Below, in pieces: positions 32,256-42,641 of a stretch of DNA of 64,000 nucleotides. The stretch is taken from assembly GCA_049999805.1 (NCBI GenBank), contig JBNGIO010006231.1, positions 1 to 64,000 of the forward strand, read 5' to 3'. The stretch is from Folioceros fuciformis. Taxonomy: Eukaryota > Anthocerotophyta > Anthocerotopsida > Anthocerotales. The position numbers and the translations under genes are program-made. The notes under the pieces are model-generated. The model made no database searches, was not told where the DNA came from, and saw only the letters and a program-made list of their open reading frames with translations. Position 1 is the stretch's first letter. Every line of letters begins with the position of its first letter.

Positions 32256-34247
32256 TTATCTGTGCAGAACATTCTTCTTTGATGTCTTTGATCGCTTTGC
32301 ATTTTGAGCATGATTAACCTGAGCCACAAAAACACAAGAATGAGATTGTACAAATTGGAAAATGCAGCCCTATTTCGAAGACAATCCCACATCCACCCAA
32401 TCTACCTTGTGTCTTTCAATCGCGTCCACATCGGTCCTTTCTTTCCACGTACTCTTCCTCAGCTTTATTGGTCGATTTCCAACATATTTCCCTTCAGCAT
32501 GCACAACAACCAACTCAAAAATCTTCGTTTGAAAACTTGGTACTACAAGACCACTCCATGACAGAACAGGTAAGCTGAAGCGTACCATTCATTTCCTTCA
32601 AGGCCAATGCAAGGTCCGATGGGTTAGCGAAGCTCACGAATCCATAGCCTTTCGTCTTCCCGGTCCGCTTGTCTCGAACAACCTGTGAACGAAAACCAAG
32701 GAGCCCCTAACAAGTCAACCAAAATACACATGATGCTGGATGCACGCGCACAGTCTAGTTCATCATAAGCAGCTACCAAGAGCCAAATGTGCAAGATAGA
32801 GAGAACTTACTCTAGCCATATTGAAGGACGCAAATTTTGTGAACGCTTTGGTTAAAACCTCATCATTAACCTCATTCCCCAGATCTCCGCAGAAAAGACG
32901 ATGATCATCTGAACAGGAGAATTTAAAGAACATCAACAGTCTCTTCCCATAAATGCAACCACTGAAAGTCCGTACACAATGGCCCAAACACAGCGACAGG
33001 AAGAGAGCAGAGGGAAAGGCCTCACTCTCTGGCCAATCGGAAAGAGTCGGGTCCTCCCAGGATTGCCCGGCAGCTTTCCTGGGTATGGCTCTTTTCTTCG
33101 ACTCTGATTTGTGCTCTCCATCTCCACTTGCAAGAGCTGCTTTCACAACTTCCAACGCTTCAGGTGTGATGGTCTGGGCATCTCTTTGAAACAGTTGTTG
33201 AGCCTGCATTTCAGGCAGCATTCACAACACCGACCTCAGAAACGACAAGCAAACGTAGAGTTCGACCTCAGAGTCACGAAACATTGCGGTATTGTACTCT
33301 AATATACCGTCCAAACTGACAAACTATCTCACCTGCTGCTGCTGTGGCAAAGTATAGATGTCGGGAGCCGAAAGCGGTGGCTGGTACATCGACTGGTACT
33401 GAAAGGGGGGACCTTGCGATCCGGAACCCTGACTACCCTGCTGCTGATAATTTTGGCCAGGAAGATACTGCTGCTGTTGCTGCAAGTGGAAAGGGACGGG
33501 AAAATACGAAGGTGGAGGAGGTGCTGAAGGCCGCGTAGGGCCGTAGGAAGAGGATGCTGGCAGGTAAGAGAACTGAGGCGCCGTAGCAGGGGGTGGAGGA
33601 GGTTTAGACACTGAACCAGATGTCTGCGCTCCATTGTTAAGCCACAACATGTGGTTGCCCGCTGATGTAGGAACCTGAACAGGAGGTGGCGCAACATTGG
33701 ATGATGAGAGCGACCGCATTCCTTGCGATACAGAAGGTGGTGAGGAGGGAGGAGGTGGCCTTTGACCTTTTACTGATGCAGATGACTGCGCACCAAAGGC
33801 ACCAGTACCAGCGGGAGACGCCGGGGGAGGGCTCTGCACCAAAACACCAAATCCAAGTCAGCACCGACGTCCACCGCAACATTCGCCATCTCCACCTCTT
33901 CAGCCACAAGCAAACTCACCGGCACCGCAGCATAACCACATACCTACCTGAGGTGTGAAGAAACCTGAAGCCGAAGGAGACGCCGGTGACGGGGCAGTAC
34001 TGGAGGCAGAAGGGGCTGCGAAGATGACAGCAGACGCTGGCCGAGGTGGCGGAGGCGGAGGAGGCAATACAGCCGCCGGCATCCGAGCCAGATTGGAAGC
34101 TCCAGTTCGCGATGGCGGAGGGGGAGGGGGAGGCAGCGGAGCCCTAGCCTTGCTGACCCCTTCCTGTCCAAGAACACTCAACGTGTCCGCGCCTAGGTCC
34201 TTCAGTTCCTGCTCGAAGCGCTCCATTTCGCTGAGGAGACTAGCCAT
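32256..34247 (-). CDS. RBM42: RBM42-like RNA-binding protein (proline-rich, one RRM)
   Basis: Seven exons: 34247-33948, 33833-33333, 33203-33026, 32908-32811, 32682-32586, 32491-32406 and 32318-32256, all phases consistent, giving about 440 residues. ATG 34247 gives MASLLSEMERFEQELKDLGA, and an open extension upstream lacks ATG. The first half is rich in Pro/Ser/Gln with polyproline and polyglutamine runs. A conserved linker (RAIPRKAAGQSWEDPTLSDW) precedes a single RRM: RNP2 LFCGDLGN and RNP1 KGYGFVSF, framed by EVNDEVLTKAF and KYVGNRPIKLRKS. The basic tail ends TSKKNVLHR. RBM42 proteins are nuclear/cytoplasmic RNA-binding proteins linked to splicing and stress granules in other organisms; the role here is inferred from family only. 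Confidence 0.93.
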
Positions 34248-34880
34248 CTTGCCGTCGGCTTCCACCACGCTCCCGGTTGCTGCTTAGAAAACCCTACCAC
34301 ACTCGATGCACAAGACGGCCATAGAACTTGCACGATCTCACCCTGAGGCGCTTCTCAGCGATTTACAACATCCTCAAGCTCATGCTTCCTGAGGCGTGGT
34401 CGGGAACCTGGAGAAAAGCAGGCATTTACACCTCTAATGAAATCATACAGCTGAAGGTAAATCGATCAACACATTTGTCCACTGAACCGCAGCCATGTTA
34501 CTGGGTGGCTGGCCTTCCGAGCTCCTCCCTCGTTTTGGCCGCGAGGATGCGCAATAAGTAATGAATTGACATTCACCACTTACAACCGCATAAATGGTTG
34601 GCAGCTCAGGAGAATGCATACATGTATTATATATTGGAGCTCCAATCCTTCTCTTTTTTTTACTGTATAACTTTTTTTGAATTATATATTGATCTTAGTT
34701 TTATTAAGTAGCACAATAGTAACGATTTTTTCCACCCAAGGAAGCCATTTCTATTATTTTCCATTTTTATTTCTCTTCCATCCAAGGAAGGAAGTCAGTG
34801 TATTTTTTATTATTCAAAAAGATATGGAAAGATTGAACAACCCAAGCAAGGCTTAAGGCCAAAAGGGTACTAGCCACTTG
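34248..34880. other. RBM42 upstream region and AT-rich intergenic DNA
   Basis: The first about 100 bp should include the RBM42 5' UTR and promoter. From about 34600 the sequence becomes AT-rich. No gene was seen. Confidence 0.45.
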
Positions 34881-34881
34881 T

Positions 34882-35120
34882 AATATCATTCTCCAAAATT
34901 ACTTATTGCTCCCAAAATATCATGATGTGGAGGCATACCTAGGAATATCATTCTCCAAAATTACTTATTGCTCCCAAAATATCATGATGTGGAAAATAAA
35001 AGGCTTATTGCTCCCAAAATATCATGATGTGGAACAACAAAAGGCATACCTAGGAATATCATTCTCCAAAATTACTTATTGCTCCCAAAATATCATGATG
35101 TGGAATAATAAAAGGCGTAC
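34882..35120. repeat. Tandem repeat with TTATTGCTCCCAAAATATCATGATG core
   Basis: The block AATATCATTCTCCAAAATTACTTATTGCTCCC..GATGTGGA occurs three times in full and once as a shorter copy lacking the first half (about 35004-35033), joined by variable AAAGGCATACCTAGG-type spacers. Copies are nearly identical, so the array is young or homogenised. Confidence 0.8.
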
Positions 35121-35149
35121 CTACAAACAGTGTCGAACAAGCCACTTGA

Positions 35150-35764
35150 CCTGCACTTGTTGCTCTCCGAAAACCGTGTTAGCTAATGCTCTTTGCAAAG
35201 CAATGGATACACGTTGTCAAAACAAGCCACCACAAAGGAAAGGGGAGAACACAATTCCTATGACTTTGATAAACCTTGTCGCACTCGTTGATAAACCTTG
35301 AAATGTCCTTGCCCATAGCCCATGAGTCTCAAGAGCAAGGGGGATGAAAGTCTGCCTGTCTTGCAGGGGAGAATTCTTATGGACTTTGGTGCCTGCACAA
35401 CCCTCCGCCGCCCAACAAGGGGGGTTACTGATGAATGCTCGTAGATCGAATCCCTAGTGGGCTCCGTAACAACCACAATAACGACACAAACATATTTCCC
35501 ACTAGTGAAAAGAAGGTTAGCTCTAAGTGAAACCCCATTCCGCAAAGTACATGATCGCTCCCTACACGGATGAAACTCACACTCCCTACCCAATGAAAAC
35601 ATGACATCTCGAACTACATCATGGGTGACACCACGATGCCTTCCAATGGGACAACATGCAAGATGGGGCCATGTATCGACAATGGGAACCCCACAACTGC
35701 ATGTAAAGAGAGAAAAAGCCCAGGGGTGGAGCAAACCTAAGTGAAATCTTATCACAGTGGCCAC
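35150..35764 (-). mobile_element. Degenerate retroelement fragment with CxC..HxxxC module, copy 2
   Basis: On the minus strand, from about 35764, LGLLHPWAFSLFTCSCGVPI is followed by WPHLACCPIGRHRGVTHDVVRDVMFS. This lines up residue for residue with the copy at 22.77-22.55 kb, and the downstream non-coding sequence also corresponds (GTTAGCTAATGCTC.., AATGAAAACATGACATCT..). Both copies are therefore fragments of one family. No intact enzyme domain is visible. Confidence 0.55.
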
Positions 35765-35767
35765 CCT

Positions 35768-36425
35768 ACACCATTCATATTATTTTGTTTTATACTATAC
35801 CTTTTATACTGCANNNNNNNNNNNNNNNNNNNNNNNNNNNNNNNNNNNNNNNNNNNNNNNNNNNNNNNNNNNNNNNNNNNNNNNNNNNNNNNNNNNNNNN
35901 NNNNNNNNNNNNNTGCACCACTCATACTGGTGTTTTATATTGCTCCTTTAGTATATCGTCACATCTCCTCTAGCATACCATCACATCGTCATTTCCCCCT
36001 CCTCTCCTAAGCCCATGCACCACTCATACTGGTGTTTTATATTGCTTCTTTAGTATATCGTCACATCTCCTCTAGCATACCATCACATCTCCTCTAGCAT
36101 ACCATCACATCGTCATTTCCCCCTCCTCCCCTAAGCCCATGCACCACTCATACTGGTGTCATCTCCTTTAGCATACCATCACATCGTCGTTTCCCCCTCC
36201 TCTCCTAAGCCCATGCACCACTCATACTGGTGTTTTATATTGCTCCTTTAGTATATCGTCACATCTCCTCTAGCATACCATCACATCTCCTCTAACATAC
36301 CATCACATCTCCTTTAGCATACCATCACATTGTCATTTCCCCCTCCTCTCTTAAGCCCATGCTCCTCTAGCATACCATCACATCGGTCATTTCCCCCTCC
36401 CCTTCTCTTGTGCCCATGCTTCTCT
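35768..36425. repeat. Satellite-like tandem array, interrupted by gaps
   Basis: Higher-order units of about 110-140 bp contain GCACCACTCATACTGGTGTTTTATATTGCT, then CTTTAGTATATCGTCACATCTCC, then a variable number of the about 22-bp subrepeat CTCTAGCATACCATCACATC, then GTCATTTCCCCCTCCTCTCCTAAGCCCAT. The array contains one 100-N gap (35814-35913) and runs into a 400-N gap (36426-36825), so its true length is unknown. Confidence 0.85.
35814..35913. other. Assembly gap (100 N) inside the satellite array
   Basis: One hundred N bases within the tandem array. The flanks share the motif TGCA, as expected for a collapsed repeat. Confidence 0.95.
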
Positions 36426-36825
36426 NNNNNNNNNNNNNNNNNNNNNNNNNNNNNNNNNNNNNNNNNNNNNNNNNNNNNNNNNNNNNNNNNNNNNNNNNNN
36501 NNNNNNNNNNNNNNNNNNNNNNNNNNNNNNNNNNNNNNNNNNNNNNNNNNNNNNNNNNNNNNNNNNNNNNNNNNNNNNNNNNNNNNNNNNNNNNNNNNNN
36601 NNNNNNNNNNNNNNNNNNNNNNNNNNNNNNNNNNNNNNNNNNNNNNNNNNNNNNNNNNNNNNNNNNNNNNNNNNNNNNNNNNNNNNNNNNNNNNNNNNNN
36701 NNNNNNNNNNNNNNNNNNNNNNNNNNNNNNNNNNNNNNNNNNNNNNNNNNNNNNNNNNNNNNNNNNNNNNNNNNNNNNNNNNNNNNNNNNNNNNNNNNNN
36801 NNNNNNNNNNNNNNNNNNNNNNNNN
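36426..36825. other. Assembly gap (400 N) at the end of the satellite array
   Basis: Four hundred N bases, the largest gap in the window. The repeat array enters it from the left and unique sequence resumes at 36826. Confidence 0.95.
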
Positions 36826-37132
36826 GCCCTGCGCCCTTGGGAGGACCTTTTAAGGAAATGAAGTTGCGGTAACGTTTCCATACGTGTCATCAGGATAAGC
36901 GGGGCCGCCGGGTTACATCGGTCTGGTTACAGGTCGATAGGCACGCTAAATCGTCCGTAGGCTGAAACACTCATGAAATGTATGCGCAACCTCCTAGGAG
37001 TAGAATGATTCGACAGGGCTCCAAGAAGCTTGGTGCCGAGCCGGGTGACGCAGATGGAAAAGCGTCCTCCGGTTGCATAAAAGCTGCAGGGATCCGGAAG
37101 ACGGCACAACAGACTCCCAGGCTTAGGACACG

Positions 37133-37774
37133 ATGGGAGGCGTGGGAGGGAGCATCCAGCAGCGGCGGAGACTCCACATTCGTGAATTCTTCCTCTTGAT
37201 TGCATGTCTGGCCGTTGCCGCATCGCCAGATGTGGAGGCCTCGAGCTACGAGACGTGCAGTTTGCCACTGGAGGCGCAGACTGAGCGGGCGGGTACCAGT
37301 GCTACGAAATTGCAACCGAGTGTGGTCCTCAACTTCTTTATGCACGACAACCTCCTGACGGAGAACCCTAGCGCCATAGTGGTTGTGCCACCGCCGGTGC
37401 TCGACAACTCGACGTTGTCGGACCAGAGCTTCTTCGGCACCGTGGTTGTGTTCGACGACTCCATCACCGAAGACCCCAGCCCCGACTCCCTTGAGCTGGG
37501 CCGCGGCCGCGGGATCTACGTCTTCGATGTCAACAACAATAGCACGCCGGGCATCCAGTTCGTCTGGACGGCCGTCTTCAACGACAACAGCAGCTATGGC
37601 GGCAGCACTTTGAGCTTCCAGGGTCAGGACAACGTGCTGGAGCCGGTGCGTGAAATCTCCATCACGGGAGGTACCGGATTCTTCCGTCTGGCTCGCGGCT
37701 ATGCCGTGATCACCACGTATGAGGCTGTTGCTGCCGCCTTCATCCTCAAAATTGTGTGTTACATATTTTTCTGA
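37133..37774 (+). CDS. Dirigent-family protein, secreted
   Basis: Intronless, 213 residues from ATG 37133, as usual for dirigent genes. An N-terminal signal/anchor segment is present (HIREFFLLIACLAVAASPDV). The dirigent domain follows: VVLNFFMHDNLLTENPSAIV, SFFGTVVVFDDSITEDPSP, GRGRGIYVFDV, FVWTAVFN, GSTLSFQGQDN, PVREISITGGTGFFRLARGY. Dirigent proteins act in the cell wall, guiding stereoselective coupling of phenoxy radicals to lignans and related phenolics. The C-terminus runs past the domain into an unusual short hydrophobic tail (VAAAFILKIVCYIFF), which may reflect a lost stop or splice site. Confidence 0.92.
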   Translation: MGGVGGSIQQRRRLHIREFFLLIACLAVAASPDVEASSYETCSLPLEAQTERAGTSATKLQPSVVLNFFMHDNLLTENPSAIVVVPPPVLDNSTLSDQSFFGTVVVFDDSITEDPSPDSLELGRGRGIYVFDVNNNSTPGIQFVWTAVFNDNSSYGGSTLSFQGQDNVLEPVREISITGGTGFFRLARGYAVITTYEAVAAAFILKIVCYIFF

Positions 37775-37824
37775 TACAATTGCTCGAGTAAAGTAGGATA
37801 CCATACAACGGGGAACTAATAGAG

Positions 37825-37965
37825 AATTTGGGACAAAGGGAGCTTACGGTTTGGGGAAGAATTTGGGACAAAGGGAGCTTACGGTTTGGGGAAGAATTTG
37901 GGACAATGGGAAGCTAATAGTGTGGGGTAGAATTTGGGACAAACGGGTAATCAATAGTCTTGGGG
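37825..37965. repeat. 35-bp tandem repeat, about four copies
   Basis: The unit AATTTGGGACAAAGGGAGCT.. recurs every 35 bp directly 3' of the dirigent gene. Copies 1 and 2 are essentially identical and copies 3 and 4 are diverged (AATTTGGGACAATGGG, AATTTGGGACAAACGGG). The stretch from 37966 to 38352 holds nothing else recognised. Confidence 0.85.
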
Positions 37966-38352
37966 TACATGTCTGAGATGCGCTAAGCCTAAAGCTGGTG
38001 TTTAATTTGCAGTTACTGTGTAGACTTGTTTCGTGCTCTTCCTTCCCATATTTTGGTGTACAGGATGAAGAGCGATATGTCGCAGGTGAGGGCACATTTC
38101 CATCCTCATCCCTCGTGATCTTGTCTGACCTTAATCTTCACCAGTCCCGATACCTTCCTTAATCCAACATAGAGCACTTGGGAACTTAGGCAGGGCCACA
38201 GCGGTGGCCTGCACCGATGAATGTACAAAGACCAATACGGAATGGCGATCAAACAAAGCAACACTCTCAAAGCATGTACAGAGGAGCTCTTCGAGACGAG
38301 CTTGGACGAAGATTCACAACCATCTAGATGCCCATGTTTGTCAGCGTGACAT

Positions 38353-39153
38353 CTAATTGGGCTGAGCCGATTTCAGCTCCTCTTCTCTAGGGAATTTCTG
38401 AAACATATCTTTCAGCTTGTCCATGGGAGCAGCAAGTAGTCCAGCCACAGTTTCAAAGGGCGGCTTGTCGGGGGCATTGGGATGAGCGCTGCCAGCAAAC
38501 AGATCCAGGGCCGATCAAGACAGATGGACGCATAAAGGGATGGAAACATTTCAAAAACACGTGCACACATGAATTCACAGGGCCCGGTGGGAACGTACTG
38601 CGTGGGAACGCTCTTCTTGCTGATCTCAAACTCGCGACCCAGTTTGCGAGCCTCAGTCGGGTCCAGAGCAGACCTGAGCTTGGGCAGGTCGTGCTGCTCC
38701 TCGTCGTCGATGTGAGTGGAGAGGATGCGCATGCTGTCCTCCATGAGCACATCCATGCGCTCGTCCTCTGCGCTGCATCCCTCCATCTCGTCCAGAAGGT
38801 TCTTCACTTCCAGGTGCTGGGCGCGGTCCTTCTCGGCCATGTCGTGGCCGTCGGGGAGGTACTGCTCGAACGCAGGATACACCACCAGCTCCTCGCCTAC
38901 AGTGTGACGCGCCACTTCCCACCGGTACTGGTTGCTCCATTTTGTGGCCTTGGTGGTGTCGCCCTTGTGGGCCTTGTATTGCTGCAGGGGAGACGGAGCC
39001 ACAGGCGCGGTTCAGGGATTGCGCACACGTCTCGGCATTCGCATCAAGCGTACGTGATCGGTTTCACAGTCATCTGCAGGGTACCTCGTAGTACGACTTG
39101 ATCTCCTTGTGATCCCGGATGACGGCGTCCACCACGTCGCCCTTGTCAGGCAT
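38353..39153 (-). CDS. Hemerythrin HHE-domain protein 1
   Basis: Three exons: 39153-39085 (MPDKGDVVDAVIRDHKEIKS), 38981-38599 and 38488-38353, giving 195 residues; the frame is open upstream without an ATG. Iron-ligand candidates follow the hemerythrin pattern: His in RDHKEI, HxxxE in RHTVGEELVVYP, His in RAQHLEV, His in STHIDDEE, and HxxxL in QHDLPKL. Helix-rich, no transmembrane segment. The C-terminal block PDKPPFETVAGLLAAPMDKL is shared with the neighbour. Family role: non-haem di-iron O2, NO or iron binding; the function in plants is poorly known. It is a tandem paralogue of the gene at 40.1-41.0 kb, with identical exon structure. Confidence 0.9.
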
Positions 39154-40089
39154 CCTGTTGGCACTGGCGTGAACGGGCCGGGACCGACGAGTGAAGGAAC
39201 AGGAAAGCGGAGCGTTGACGGCGGCTAGCGGAAGGCGATGAAAGCGGAGAGCGTGCGTGAGAGACGTAAGGTGAGTGCAAGGTAGCACACGCTCGCATTT
39301 TATACACCTCTACCTCGGACAGGATCACTCTACCTCTCAAACTTGGCGCTATCTCACAGGCTGGGATCAACTTGTAGCATGTTACCTGACCGACATGCAA
39401 GCCGCAACGCGTCCAAGTATGTCACTCTGGTTGACGCGTCTCCAGCGCACTAATCGATCTGCAGTCGACGTCGACGCTCTTCTCCAAACTCAACACGATG
39501 ATTTCACAGCTTCTCTGGATATCTGTATATCGCCTTGCCGATCTGTGCTCCCGTATGCGTAGCGCCCACAAAAACGGCTAGCACGCTACCTCCGGCAGAT
39601 CTTTCCTTTCCGAAAATACTGCCGCCAGTACGGTTCCACAACACTGGGTACGGGTACATGGCTAGGTTCCCACTCGGATCCGTTGCTTCCTTGTGGCACT
39701 TCTCTGTCGAGAAAGCTGGTGGTCTATCACGCAATAATGGTTCTTCTTCAGAGGGGGAAGTTCCTATCACTGAACAGCTAGTACCCAGGGCAATGTCTCA
39801 GTGCTCACAATGCAGATCCGATATCATCTGCCTGATAGTCGGTTACGAGTATTGCTTTCAACCTTATGAAATGAACGTAACTATGCTCCGAGTTCTGAAG
39901 GGTGCAACTTCCAACTCATTTCAAGGAAGTTGGAAAGGAAAAGGTGAGCCACACACGAAGATGGATGACTCTATCTTGAAAGCTTTGGACTGGTATGTTT
40001 TTACAGTGTTGATTACAATGTCTGCACTAAGATAGACTGGCACACCGGTCCCTCGGACCAGAGGGATGACTGTATACACCAAATTTGCA
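39154..40089. other. Intergenic region between the hemerythrin paralogues
   Basis: About 930 bp that must hold the promoter of hemerythrin 1 and the 3' UTR of hemerythrin 2. A 166-codon plus-strand frame (39535-40035) has no recognisable family and overlaps this space; it was not accepted as a gene. Confidence 0.45.
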
Positions 40090-40997
40090 CTAACTGCTCT
40101 GAGTCTGAGCAGCCTTGATCTCTTCGTCTTTAGGGAAGGTCTTGAACATGTCCTTGAGTTTGTCCATAGGAGCAGTCATCAACCCCACGATGTTTTCAAA
40201 GGGTGGCTTGCTAGGCGCTTGTGGGTGAGCGCTGCAAGGAACGTAACATTTCATGTTACTTCGCCTTCTGGTTTAGCTCAGTGCTCAAGATTCAAACCAA
40301 CAGATATGAGAAACGCTAATTGATGCCTTCTGAGGTTGAGAGGGAAATCAGAAGAAAGTGAGATAATCGAAGAAGCCATTCTTAAGCAAACGGAATAGGA
40401 GAAAGGCATGTACCGGGTCGGCGCGAACTTTTTGGTCCTCTCGAACTTTCTTGACAGCTTGTGCGACTGATCCCGAGAGATGGCCGCCATCAGCTTTGGC
40501 AAATCGAGCTGCTCTTCCTCTCTGATGTGCTCCTCCAAGGTCCTCATGGTTTCGTGCATGAGCACGTCAAACTTGGGCTCGCCCACCGTCATCTTCTCCA
40601 GTTGGCGAAGGTTTTCCTTCACGGTCTGGTGCTGGGCGCGGTCCTTCCCGGCCATGTCCTTGCCGTCGGAAAGATACTTCTCGAAGGCAGGGTACACCAC
40701 GATCTCTTCCGCAACGGAGTGCCGGGCCACTTCCCACATGTACTGGTTCGCCCATTTCTTCTGCTCCTGCGCGTTCCCTGCGTGGTGCTGGTATTCCTGT
40801 ACTCGTACGGACAAACGACCATTTCCCACTCAGCAATCTTTCGCAGCCTCATTCAACGAATGGCAACAACATGTGCATGGAATGCAAGACAAAGCGTGTG
40901 CGTCAGACTGGAGACGATTCTGCGCCCGATTGCTTACGTTGTAGAAAGTCCTGATATCGTTATGGTCGTGAATAACAGAGTCGACGATCTCCGTCAT
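40090..40997 (-). CDS. Hemerythrin HHE-domain protein 2
   Basis: Three exons: 40997-40938 (MTEIVDSVIHDHNDIRTFYN), 40796-40414 and 40231-40090, giving 194 residues. The central exon is 383 nt, the same length as in hemerythrin 1, and splice phases match. Motifs are HDHNDIR, RHSVAEEIVVYPAFEKYL, DRAQHQTVKENL and EEHIREEEQLDLPKL. One His of the last ligand motif (QHDLPKL in paralogue 1) is Gln-Leu here, so metal ligation may differ. The C-terminal block PSKPPFENIVGLMTAPMDKL is conserved between paralogues. It arose by tandem duplication. Confidence 0.9.
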
Positions 40998-42641
40998 CTT
41001 GTCCAACACGATGCAAGCGTCTGAGTACCACCGCCTTCACACGGCTGCCCGCAGAGAATTCACCTGGAGGATTCAGGAAGCAGCTTAACAAAGCAGAGGA
41101 GCTAAAGACACGAATCGACCGGGCCAGTGAGCTATGCAGGCTCTGCAACTACGGCAGGATCACGTCGGTGACGTGGGGGTCTCTTATAGTCCTATCAGAC
41201 ATACACGCGTTGCTCCCATGCTGACGATTACGAGCCACGTCGTCACGAGGTCTCCCCCTTCCTACGCCCCCAGCAGGAAGTTCAGCACGTTGTGACCAAT
41301 GGCAAACCGCAAGCGAGCCAAGCTGTCTTTTTGCTCACTGTGAGTTCTGACGTCATTCCTCAAACCCAGCACTCTGTGCAAGTTTTCTGTGGATCAAAAA
41401 TCGGACTACGCAGCAGGAAAGAAAATGTTGGTGAAGGAAAGAACATGCGTCCGTGTCCCACTCCTTAAGGGCTAACAGTGGAAAATGTCTTGCTGCTTTG
41501 CTTAAAGATTTGGCTCCTGTGGAGTCTCCAACTGAAAGGATGTAAGGCCTGGGATCCAGACTTGGGAGTAACGACTTTACTCTGCATCTCTTGTTAGTCT
41601 CGTTTTCGTTTCTGTAACAGTTCCATATCATGCCGACGAGATGGTGCTTCTTCTGCTCAGAGCTAAGGTTGAGGTTTTGGGGCAGCTCCTTAGTCGACCT
41701 GAAAATCAGAGTGCCATTGCAGTGAGTGGTTAACTGTTCCCCTAATGTGCGTCATTTGTTGGTTCCTCTTCCTTTCACATTGATGATATGAGTTGGAGAC
41801 TACTCGTGTTTCACAAATGATGCTCTTCCAGTCTTGATGACTGGACTGTTGTTATATCGTGGCAAAGCAGGACCGACTTGCAACTCCCCGTGATCCAGGC
41901 AACTGGAATCCGTAATTAGGAAGACAGCTATGCGCCTGCTGAAGTTTGTGGCTTCCACTGACAGCTTTTGTTTCTTCCTGAAGCTTGGGGCTACAACACA
42001 GAACTTTAGGAGTTCAGCAGACAATATTCCTAGAATCCACGTCTTCTATCTGCCTACACTTTTCTCCCTAGATTATTTATCATTCAAAATACCAAAAATT
42101 GAAAAAAAAATCGTATCTGCAAAGCTGATGGGAGACTGAGCTAGTTTCCTGTCCAAAGCTGAAGCGAGGGTCACGCCTGCGTACCCAAAAGGTCAGATTG
42201 TTTCATTTGTCAGAGGTCATGGATCTATGCCAAGAATGACTGGTTCTTGCTTTCACAGGGTGTACTTTTCGTCCAACCATGAAAAGAATACAGGACAGGC
42301 AGAACAACCGAAGCAATGGCCTCAGTGCTGATACATGTCGTTCATGGTGAGTGACACACTCGTGGGGTTGCACAAGCAGGGCTGTCGTGCATCTGCACCA
42401 GCTGCTTCCCTTCATGACAGATCGAACGATAGCTCGCATGAACAAGACACCTTGTGCATCTCTGAGCAAAAAGTGCCCACAATGCCACCCAGCGTCCTCA
42501 GCATTCCCATATGATTCATGGCCCAGATAACCCCCTGGCCCAGATTTGCCGAACAGGCTAAGGGTATCCACCACCATTCAATGAATGAAACATGCATGCC
42601 TTTTGGCTTGCTCCCATGTCGACTCCTCCTCCTACAAACTA
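40998..42641. other. Intergenic region, hemerythrin 2 upstream to zinc-ribbon gene 3' flank
   Basis: About 1.6 kb with no recognised gene. At about 42440-42560 a block (GTGCATCTCTGAGCAAAAAGTGCCCAC) resembles the last exon of the neighbouring gene (GCATCTCTGATAATAAGGTGCCCAC at 42722-42750), suggesting a decayed duplicate of that exon. Confidence 0.45.

Noticed and set aside
34882-36425. CRISPR-like array from the regularly spaced repeats
   Set aside because: Plant nuclear context, spacers not unique, no cas genes; these are ordinary tandem and satellite repeats.
39535-40035. 166-codon plus-strand open frame between the hemerythrin genes
   Set aside because: No recognisable family or domain, and it covers the space where the neighbours' promoter and 3' UTR must lie.
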